Assembly (NCBI GenBank): GCA_017938645.1
Contig: JAGBBE010000117.1
Location: 1-7,760, forward strand
Source of the DNA: Clostridia bacterium
GTDB lineage: Bacteria > Bacillota_A > Clostridia > Christensenellales > Aristaeellaceae
DNA length: 7,760 nt
Reading direction: 5' to 3'
Under the pieces are notes generated by a model, which worked only from the letters and a program-made list of their open reading frames with translations, was not told where the DNA came from and made no database searches. The position numbers were made by a program, and so were the translations under genes. Below are positions 1 through 5,220 of the stretch, piece after piece; the first letter of the stretch is position 1, and every line of letters begins with the position of its first letter.

Positions 1-1
1 A

Positions 2-139
2 TGGGTGAAGCTCAAATTCACTGCGCTAAATCTGAAAAAGCTCGCCATCCACAAGTGGATGCTCTTGCTTGTTTCTTCGATTTTTCACATGATTGAAGCC
101 ACTTTGCTACACGGCAAAGTGGCTTCTTTGACAGTCTGA
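2..139 (+). CDS. C-terminal end of an IS1182-type transposase (partial, runs off the left edge)
   Basis: Reading from base 2, the frame is open to TGA at 137-139 and encodes about 45 residues. It begins with a segment containing VKLKFTALNLKKLAIHKW, followed by a hydrophobic tail ending VASLTV. The LKF-x-x-x-NLKKLA-x-x-x-W pattern is what I know from the C-terminus of DDE transposases of the IS1182 group, where this helix follows the catalytic core and a short variable tail ends the protein. The core is outside the window, so intactness cannot be judged. A second frame (from ATG at base 1 to TGA at 94-96) is also open but resembles nothing. The gene is followed at once by a hairpin terminator on the same strand. 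The call rests on one short motif and could be wrong. Confidence 0.5.
   Translation, partial: WVKLKFTALNLKKLAIHKWMLLLVSSIFHMIEATLLHGKVASLTV
95..126. repeat. Perfect 13-bp hairpin at the transposase 3' end
   Basis: GAAGCCACTTTGC at 95-107 and its exact reverse complement at 114-126 enclose a 6-base loop. On the + strand it is followed only by TTT, so it is at best a weak intrinsic terminator. It overlaps the last codons of the putative transposase reading frame. It may be part of the insertion-sequence end or a terminator protecting the neighbouring operon. No U-tract follows on the minus strand. Confidence 0.55.
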
Positions 140-167
140 AAGGATCGGAAATATCCGATCCTTTTTT
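139..167 (+). terminator. Intrinsic terminator between the transposase end and rapZ
   Basis: AAAGGATCGGA at 139-149 pairs perfectly with TCCGATCCTTT at 154-164 across an AATA loop. The T-run extends to 167, giving six T's on the + strand. It fits termination of rightward transcription from the putative transposase. On the minus strand the stem ends in TTT and lies 4 bases beyond the rapZ stop. It may therefore also end the murB-rapZ transcript, but with a weaker U-tract. Confidence 0.7.
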
Positions 168-170
168 CAT

Positions 171-1079
171 TTACTTTTTCAGCGAATCCGCAGGCACGAC
201 GCGGGTATCCCAATGCGCCTGTTCCAGCGCGATATCCCGGTGATTGACCGTGGCCCGGTAACCAAGCTCGGTGAGCTTTTTGGAAATATGCTCGGCGATG
301 GCCACGCTTCTGTGCGCGCCGCCGGTGCAGCCGATGGCGATGACCAGCCGGTGCTTGCCCTCGGTGATATAGTTGGGCAACAGGAACGTGAGCATATCCT
401 TGACGCGGATCAGAAACTCCTGCGTCACGGGATGATCGATCACGAACGTCCTCACGTCCTCGTCCAGACCCGTGTGCCTGCCCAGCTCCGGAATGTAGAA
501 GGGATTGGGCAGAAACCTCACGTCAAACACCAGATCCGCGTCCCTGGGGATGCCGCGCTTGAAGCCAAAGGACATGACCTCCACCTTGAGCGACGGCTGT
601 GCGTCGGCGCTGAGCACGATGGCGGAAAGCTGCTTTTGCAGCGCGCGCGGCTTAAGGCCGGTGGTGTCGATGAGATGCGTGGCGGTTTCCTTAAGCGGCT
701 GAAGCCTTTCGCGCTCCTCGCGGATGGCGTCCTCCAGCGCATAGCCCTCGGAGGAAAGCGGATGGTCCCTGCGGCTTTCCTTGTAGCGGTTCACCAGCAC
801 CTCATCCGACGCCTCAATGAACACCGTGTCAATGGTATAGCCCACATTGCGGGCCTCGTCGATCATCTTCGTCACGGCCTTGGCGTCGAAGAACTCGCCC
901 GAGCGCACGTCGGCAGCGATGGCGATGAGCGGATTTTTGGAGTTCTGGCAGGCCTCCATGAAGGGCACCAGCATCATGGGCGGCAGATTGTCCACGCACA
1001 GCGCGCCCAGATCTTCCAGATAGCGGATGGCCACGGTTTTGCCCGCGCCGCTCATGCCGGTCAGGATCAGAAAATGCAT
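171..1079 (-). CDS. rapZ: RapZ/YvcJ family nucleotide-binding protein
   Basis: This encodes a 302-residue protein of the RapZ (YvcJ) family, close to the usual length of about 285-300. The N-terminal P-loop domain has Walker A GMSGAGKT at residues 8-15, then EDLG-x-x-CVDNLPP and DVRSGEFF (about 57-64). The C-terminal domain has the family blocks FGFKRGIP (about 171), DLVFDVRFLPNPFY (about 182), GCTGGAHRSV (about 260-269) and HRD (about 290). In Escherichia coli RapZ guides RNase E to the small RNA GlmZ and so controls glucosamine-6-phosphate synthase. In Bacillus subtilis YvcJ hydrolyses nucleotides and affects competence. The RNA partner in clostridia is unknown, so the exact role here is inferred. 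I chose the ATG at 1077-1079 because GGAG sits 7 bases upstream. An in-frame ATG 18 bases earlier has no ribosome site and would add six residues not typical of the family. It follows murB by 31 bases and is presumably co-transcribed. The expected next genes, yvcK and whiA, are absent. Confidence 0.95.
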   Translation of the reverse strand: MHFLILTGMSGAGKTVAIRYLEDLGALCVDNLPPMMLVPFMEACQNSKNPLIAIAADVRSGEFFDAKAVTKMIDEARNVGYTIDTVFIEASDEVLVNRYKESRRDHPLSSEGYALEDAIREERERLQPLKETATHLIDTTGLKPRALQKQLSAIVLSADAQPSLKVEVMSFGFKRGIPRDADLVFDVRFLPNPFYIPELGRHTGLDEDVRTFVIDHPVTQEFLIRVKDMLTFLLPNYITEGKHRLVIAIGCTGGAHRSVAIAEHISKKLTELGYRATVNHRDIALEQAHWDTRVVPADSLKK

Positions 1080-1086
1080 CCTATCA

Positions 1087-1090
1087 CTCC
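1087..1090 (-). promoter_or_regulatory. rapZ ribosome binding site (decides the start)
   Basis: GGAG on the minus strand lies 7 bases before the ATG at 1077-1079. The upstream in-frame ATG at 1095-1097 is preceded only by an A/C-rich stretch without a Shine-Dalgarno match, so the shorter form is preferred. Confidence 0.7.
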
Positions 1091-1110
1091 AAATCATTTG
1101 TATTTGGTCT

Positions 1111-2076
1111 TCAGGTTTCCACAGCGGGCGCGTCCTCGCCGAGGATGCGCACCTCGGTTTCCAGCTTCACGCCGGTTTTTTCATACACGATCTTCTGCAC
1201 CTGCGCGATCAGCGCCAGATAGTCCGCCGCCGTGCCCTGCTGGTCGTTGACCAGAAAGCCCGCGTGCAGCGTGGACACGCTTGCGCCGCCGACGCGCAGA
1301 CCCTTCAGCCCGCACTGATCGATGAGCGTTCCGGCGAACTGTCCCTCAGGCCGCTTGAACGTGGAGCCGCAGCTGGGCAGCGTGATGGGCTGTTTTTCGC
1401 GTCTTCTGGCATTGAACTCCCTCATTGCGGCGCGGATGACGTCTGCATCGCCCGGTTTGAGCGCGACCGTGACGCTGGTCACGGCCACCGGCCTGTCCTC
1501 CTGGTTCAGACGGCTTCTGCGGTAGCCGAACGCCATCTCCTCGCCGGTATACGCAACCGTGCGTCCGTCCGGCTCAATGGCTGTGACGCACGTGACCACG
1601 TCCTTCATCTCGCCGCCGTAAGCGCCCGCGTTCATAAACACCGCGCCGCCCACCGTGCCGGGAATGCCGCCAGCAAACTCCATGCCGCTCAGTCCGTGAT
1701 CCGCCGCCGCGTTGGCCAGCCTCGTCAGCGTCGCGCCGCCCTGCGCCGTGATGGCAAACCGTCCGTCCGGCAGCGGCACAGGCTCGCTCACCGCGCTGAA
1801 CAGTTCGCCCACGTGAATCACCAGTCCGCGGATGCCTCCGTCCCTGACCAGCAGATTCGATCCATTGCCCAGAATCGTTACAGGAATTTCCAGCGCGTTG
1901 GCCGCTGCGAGCGCCTGCGCAATCTCCTCAGCGCTGGCGACCTCGCAAAGCACCTCAGCCGGGCCGCCGAGCCTGAGCGTGGTATATTTACTCATGGGAG
2001 CAAATTCAAAAATCTGTTTTTTCGGAATCACGAGCTTCAGCCTTTTGAGCAGCTCCGTGCGGACGCCATCTTCCAT
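1111..2076 (-). CDS. murB: UDP-N-acetylenolpyruvoylglucosamine reductase (MurB)
   Basis: This encodes a 321-residue cytosolic FAD enzyme. It uses NADPH to reduce UDP-GlcNAc-enolpyruvate to UDP-N-acetylmuramate, the second committed step of peptidoglycan synthesis. The FAD-binding half shows TTLRLGGPA (about 32-40), LGNGSNLLVRDGG (69-81) and the GMEFAGGIPGTVGGAVFMNA block starting at 131. YRRS (about 175) matches the conserved Tyr-Arg region. The catalytic part has GSTFKRP with Ser228 as the expected proton donor, IDQCGLKG (about 242), and LETEVRILG with Glu298 at the position of the conserved C-terminal glutamate. GSTFKRP and the overall length fit the shorter type II MurB of Gram-positive bacteria, not the longer E. 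coli type. The start ATG has GGAGG 8 bases upstream and a near-consensus promoter about 34 bases upstream. It is the first gene of the operon with rapZ, a pairing common in Bacillota. Confidence 0.97.
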   Translation of the reverse strand: MEDGVRTELLKRLKLVIPKKQIFEFAPMSKYTTLRLGGPAEVLCEVASAEEIAQALAAANALEIPVTILGNGSNLLVRDGGIRGLVIHVGELFSAVSEPVPLPDGRFAITAQGGATLTRLANAAADHGLSGMEFAGGIPGTVGGAVFMNAGAYGGEMKDVVTCVTAIEPDGRTVAYTGEEMAFGYRRSRLNQEDRPVAVTSVTVALKPGDADVIRAAMREFNARRREKQPITLPSCGSTFKRPEGQFAGTLIDQCGLKGLRVGGASVSTLHAGFLVNDQQGTAADYLALIAQVQKIVYEKTGVKLETEVRILGEDAPAVET

Positions 2077-2109
2077 GCCGCCATCCTCCGATCATCAAAC
2101 TTCCCTGTG

Positions 2110-2138
2110 ATTGTATCGCATCCCGCGTCATATGTCAA
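2110..2138 (-). promoter_or_regulatory. Sigma-A-type promoter of murB-rapZ
   Basis: On the minus strand, TTGACA (2138-2133) and TACAAT (2115-2110) are separated by exactly 17 bases. The -35 is consensus and the -10 has one mismatch. Transcription would start near 2103, giving a leader of roughly 25-30 bases before the murB ATG. The ribosome site GGAGG is at 2085-2089. No operator-like repeat is visible, which suggests steady expression. Confidence 0.85.
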
Positions 2139-2181
2139 AACAAACCCACCCTCAGTATACGCCCAAACCCTCCCCCCAATA

Positions 2182-2296
2182 CCAGGGCTTCGCCCTGGAC
2201 CCGTGCACCGCTTCGCAGAGTTGGCGGACGGTGTTTGGCCTTGCGTGAGCAGACCGCCGGTCGGCAGAGGGCCTCCCGGCTCGCTTGGTTGATCGG
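2182..2296 (+). repeat. Dispersed 115-bp repeat, copy 1
   Basis: This copy begins with a hairpin, CCAGGGC-TTC-GCCCTGG (2182-2198), continues through ACCCGTGCACCGCTTCGC and GGCGGACGG, and ends near TGATCGG. Its segment 2233-2265 is identical over 33 bases to the reverse complement of 5132-5164 in copy 3. It lies between the divergent murB and glgP promoters without disturbing either. No reading frame or transposase is visible in it. It may be a non-autonomous mobile repeat or a structured RNA element. Confidence 0.85.
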
Positions 2297-2356
2297 AGGT
2301 ACGAAAAAAAACCACAAAAACGCGGAAAATGTATTGAATTGCGTACAATTTAGGCT

Positions 2357-2372
2357 GTGCAAACATTTGCAC
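2357..2372. promoter_or_regulatory. Putative LacI/MalR-family operator on the glgP promoter
   Basis: GTGCAAA-CA-TTTGCAC is a perfect 7-bp inverted repeat with a 2-base centre. Its right arm contains the glgP -35 box (TTGCAC). LacI-family operators have this form, and maltose regulators of Gram-positive bacteria (MalR) are known to bind GCAAACGTTTGC-like sites. This one differs at the centre (CA in place of CG). Its place over the -35 predicts repression when alpha-glucan or maltose is absent. The regulator gene is not in the window, so the assignment is inferred from sequence form, position and the regulated gene. Confidence 0.55.
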
Positions 2373-2395
2373 TTTCAAAATTTCCATGATATAAT
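2367..2395 (+). promoter_or_regulatory. Sigma-A-type promoter of glgP
   Basis: TTGCAC (2367-2372) and a consensus TATAAT (2390-2395) are separated by 17 bases. Transcription would start near 2402, giving a leader of about 44 bases to the ATG. The surroundings are AT-rich, unlike the flanking repeat. A second small inverted repeat, AATTG-CGTA-CAATT (2337-2350), lies just upstream and might be another protein site. Confidence 0.8.
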
Positions 2396-2435
2396 AAGCC
2401 GTTCTGTCTTATGATACTTAGGAAACCACCACTCA

Positions 2436-2441
2436 AAGGAG
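2436..2441 (+). promoter_or_regulatory. glgP ribosome binding site (decides the start)
   Basis: AAGGAG at 2436-2441 is 4 bases before ATG 2446, 1 base before TTG 2443 and 13 bases before ATG 2455. The ATG at 2446 has the most workable, though short, spacing. Confidence 0.6.
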
Positions 2442-2445
2442 CTTG

Positions 2446-4905
2446 ATGGAAAGTATGCCTACCACCAATTTCGACGTTCAGTCGATCAAACAGAGTATTG
2501 AAGGAAAGCTGCAGCGCTATTATGGCCTTGCCGTTGCCGAAGCCAATCCGCAGCAGATTTACCGCGCCGTAGCATCCACCGTGCGCGACCAGATTATGCA
2601 GAAGTGGATGAATTCCCGTATGCGCAACCGCGAGCTTCAGCGCAAGCAGGTGTATTACCTCAGCGTTGAATACCTCCTCGGCCGCAGCCTCAACACCAAC
2701 GTCATCAACCTCTGCAATGAACAGGCCTATGCGCAGGCTCTGCGCGAGCTTGGCATCGACCTGCAGTCCATTCTGCCCGTCGAGCCCGACCCGGCTCTGG
2801 GCAACGGCGGTCTGGGCCGCCTGGCTGCCTGCTTCCTCGATTCCCTCGCTTCCCTCGACATCCCTGCCATGGGCTGCACCATCCGCTATGAGTACGGCCT
2901 GTTCCGCCAGAAGATCGTCGAAGGCCAGCAGGTTGAGCTGCCCGACAACTGGCTGCTCAACGGCAACGTCTGGGAAGTCGCCCGCACCGAGGACACCGTA
3001 ACGGTTGAGTTCAACGGTCATGTGGAAGAGAGCATCGACGAGTACGGCAACCCCCACTTCGATCTGGTAGACTCCTACAAGATCGACGCCGTGCCCTACG
3101 ACATGCCCGTGGTCGGCTACGACAACCAGTGCGTCAACACCCTGCGCACCTGGTCCGCCCGCAGCCGTGAAACCATCGACCTGCGCCGCTTCGGCGAGGC
3201 CGAGTACATGAAGGCCATGGAAGAAAAGATGATGGCCGAAGTCATCAACAAGGTGCTCTACCCCGATGACAAGCACTACGAAGGCAAGATGCTGCGCCTG
3301 CGCCAGAGCTACTTCTTCGTAAGCGCCACGCTGCAGTATGCCATCAAGCGCTTCAAGAAGTTCTACGGCGAAAATTGGGACCTGCTGCCTGAAAAGGTCA
3401 TGTTCCACATCAACGACACCCATCCTGCGCTCGCCATCCCTGAGATGATGCGTCTGCTCGTCGACCAGGAAGGCCTCAGCTGGGAGAAGGCTCAGTACCT
3501 CACCTATCACTGCATGGCGTACACCAACCACACCGTGCTTGCCGAGGCGCTGGAGAAGTGGCCCGTCGAAATGATGAAGACCACCCTGCCGCGCATCTAC
3601 ATGCTCCTCGAAGAGCTCAACCGCCGTCTGTGCGCCAAGCTCTACAATGCCTATCCCGACCAGTGGGAGCGCATCGGCCACATGGCCATCATCGCTTACG
3701 GTCAGGTGCACATGGCCAACCTCTGCGTTGCCTTCTCCAAGACCGTCAACGGCGTCAGCCAGCTGCACGGCCAAATCCTCAAGGACAGCCTCTTCCACGA
3801 CTTCTATACCCTTGAAAACAACAAGTTCAAGGCCATCACCAACGGCATCACCCATCGCCGCTGGCTCTTGTCCTCCAACCCGGCTCTCACCGACCTCCTC
3901 TCCGAGGCCATCGGCACCGGCTTTATGAAGGACGCTGACGAGCTCAAGAAGCTCATTCCCTTCGCCGATGACGCCGCCTTCCGCGAGAAGTTCGACGCCG
4001 TCAAGAAGCACAACAAGGAACGTCTGGCCAAGCTGGTCAAGGATCGTCAGGGCATCGACATTGATCCCTCCTTCATCTTTGACACCCAGTCCAAGCGTCT
4101 GCACGAGTACAAGCGCCAGATGCTCAATGCTCTGCACATCCAGGTGCTCTACAACCGCATTGTGGACGATCCCAGCTTCACCATGCCTCCGCGCATCTTC
4201 TTCTTCGGCGCCAAGGCCGCTCCCGGCTACTCCCGCGCCAAGCAGATCATCCGCTACATCAACGCCCTCTCCGCTCTGATTGAAAAGCACCCCCGTGCCC
4301 GTCAGATGCTCAAGGTCGTGTTCGTCGAAAACTACGACGTTTCCACCGCTGAAATCCTCATTCCCGCCACCGAGATTTCCCAGCAGCTCTCCACCGCCGG
4401 CAAGGAAGCCTCCGGCACCGGCAACATGAAGTTCATGATGAACGGCGCTGTGACCCTCGGCACCATGGACGGCGCAAACGTGGAAATCTTCGAACAGGTC
4501 GGCAACGACAACATCTACATCTTCGGCATGCGCGCCAACGAGGTCGAAAACCTCTACCGCGAAGGCGGCTACAGCCCCATGTCCATCTACGAAAACAACC
4601 ACGAGATCCGCAAGGCCATGAACCAGTGGCTCGACGGAACCCTCTTCCCGGGCGAACCCCTTGCCATGCAGGATCTCTACCACACCCTGCTGGTGGGCGA
4701 CTACGGCTCCATGGCCGACTCCTACTTCGTTCTGAAGGACTTCGGCTCCTACTCCATGGCCAACCGCCGCATCATGGACGACTATCTCAACCGCGAGAAG
4801 TGGCTCAAGATGGCCATCATGAACACCGCCACCTCCGGCTTCTTCTCCTCCGACCGCACCATCAACGAATACAACGACCAGATCTGGCACGTGGGCAGGG
4901 CCTGA
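2446..4905 (+). CDS. glgP: Glycogen/maltodextrin phosphorylase (GT35)
   Basis: This encodes an 819-residue cytosolic pyridoxal-phosphate enzyme that splits alpha-1,4-glucan with phosphate to give glucose-1-phosphate. The length fits the family (about 800-850). Landmarks, numbered from ATG 2446, are EYLLGRSL (about 75), the glycine-rich loop GNGGLGRLAACFLDSLA (119-135), YEYGLFRQ (148-155), NDTHPALAIPEMMR (about 323), AYTNHTVLAEALEKWPVE (about 358), KRLHEYKRQ (about 550), and SGTGNMKFMMNGA with the PLP-binding lysine at residue 662. TMDGANVEI follows. The animal N-terminal phosphorylation segment is absent, as expected in bacteria. Codon choice is strongly C-ending, more so than in murB, which suggests high expression. 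The gene has its own promoter with a putative sugar-responsive operator. It is convergent with the hydrolase-like gene and is not in a full glg operon here. Glycogen versus maltodextrin preference cannot be read from the sequence. Confidence 0.97.
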   Translation: MESMPTTNFDVQSIKQSIEGKLQRYYGLAVAEANPQQIYRAVASTVRDQIMQKWMNSRMRNRELQRKQVYYLSVEYLLGRSLNTNVINLCNEQAYAQALRELGIDLQSILPVEPDPALGNGGLGRLAACFLDSLASLDIPAMGCTIRYEYGLFRQKIVEGQQVELPDNWLLNGNVWEVARTEDTVTVEFNGHVEESIDEYGNPHFDLVDSYKIDAVPYDMPVVGYDNQCVNTLRTWSARSRETIDLRRFGEAEYMKAMEEKMMAEVINKVLYPDDKHYEGKMLRLRQSYFFVSATLQYAIKRFKKFYGENWDLLPEKVMFHINDTHPALAIPEMMRLLVDQEGLSWEKAQYLTYHCMAYTNHTVLAEALEKWPVEMMKTTLPRIYMLLEELNRRLCAKLYNAYPDQWERIGHMAIIAYGQVHMANLCVAFSKTVNGVSQLHGQILKDSLFHDFYTLENNKFKAITNGITHRRWLLSSNPALTDLLSEAIGTGFMKDADELKKLIPFADDAAFREKFDAVKKHNKERLAKLVKDRQGIDIDPSFIFDTQSKRLHEYKRQMLNALHIQVLYNRIVDDPSFTMPPRIFFFGAKAAPGYSRAKQIIRYINALSALIEKHPRARQMLKVVFVENYDVSTAEILIPATEISQQLSTAGKEASGTGNMKFMMNGAVTLGTMDGANVEIFEQVGNDNIYIFGMRANEVENLYREGGYSPMSIYENNHEIRKAMNQWLDGTLFPGEPLAMQDLYHTLLVGDYGSMADSYFVLKDFGSYSMANRRIMDDYLNREKWLKMAIMNTATSGFFSSDRTINEYNDQIWHVGRA

Positions 4906-4910
4906 GGCCC

Positions 4911-5026
4911 TCAAGGGCTTCGCCCTTGACCCGTGCACCGCTTCGCGGGGCATGGCGGACGGTGATTCGGGATTACTTCTCAGACCGCCCCTCCACGGAG
5001 GGTGTCGGGGCTCGCCTGTGTGATCG
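4911..5026 (+). repeat. Dispersed 115-bp repeat, copy 2 (glgP 3' untranslated region)
   Basis: This copy begins 5 bases after the glgP stop with the hairpin TCAAGGGC-TTC-GCCCTTGA (4911-4929). It then matches the others through ACCCGTGCACCGCTTCGC and GGCGGACGG, and ends near GTGATCG. The middle (about 4962-5010) has diverged, but it keeps CAGACCGCC and its own short inverted repeat CCTCC-AC-GGAGG. It lies between the stop codon and the terminator, so it is transcribed with glgP. Confidence 0.85.
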
Positions 5027-5030
5027 TTAT

Positions 5031-5078
5031 TAACAAAACCAGCGTTCCTTCTTCATTGAGGGAACGCTGGTTTTGTTA
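5031..5078. terminator. Bidirectional intrinsic terminator shared by glgP and the hydrolase gene
   Basis: TAACAAAACCAGCGTTCC (5031-5048) pairs perfectly over 18 bp with 5061-5078 across a 12-base loop. Each strand has the GC-rich core GGAACGCTGG followed by TTTTGTTA, so it can end transcription from both convergent genes. It lies almost midway between their stop codons, flanked by the inverted repeat copies. Confidence 0.92.
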
Positions 5079-5100
5079 TTGATGGATTTGTTTGGCTTCT

Positions 5101-5217
5101 CCGATCACGCAAGCGAGCCGGGAGGCCCTCCGCCGACCGGCGGTCTGCTCACGCAAGGCCAAACTCCGTCCGCCAAGCCCCGCGAAGCGGTGCACGGGTC
5201 AAGGGCGAAGCCCTTGA
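5101..5217 (-). repeat. Dispersed 115-bp repeat, copy 3 (hydrolase gene 3' untranslated region)
   Basis: On the minus strand this copy begins 3 bases after the stop codon of the hydrolase-like gene with the hairpin TCAAGGGC-TTC-GCCCTTGA (5217-5199), and ends near CGTGATCGG (5101). It is closer to copy 1 than to the neighbouring copy 2, with fewer than about ten differences plus one single-base indel by eye. With copy 2 it forms a long inverted repeat around the terminator. Confidence 0.88.
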
Positions 5218-5220
5218 GCG

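Noticed and set aside
1..96. A 31-codon frame from ATG at base 1.
   Set aside because: It has no visible upstream region and an unrecognisable product, and it competes with the frame from base 2 that carries the transposase-like motif.
213..2292. Two long overlapping plus-strand open frames across rapZ and murB (213-1250 and 1027-2292).
   Set aside because: They are antisense to two clearly identified genes, overlap each other, and show Arg/His-rich low-information translations.
2300..2445. A riboswitch in the glgP leader.
   Set aside because: The leader from about 2402 is only about 44 bases, too short for known riboswitch classes, and it contains no terminator-antiterminator pair.
2350..4953. 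An 867-codon open frame on the minus strand, antisense to glgP.
   Set aside because: Its length comes from the strong C-ending codon bias of glgP, which removes antisense stop codons. The translation is a Val/Gly/His-rich composition with no domain, and the glgP frame is unmistakable.
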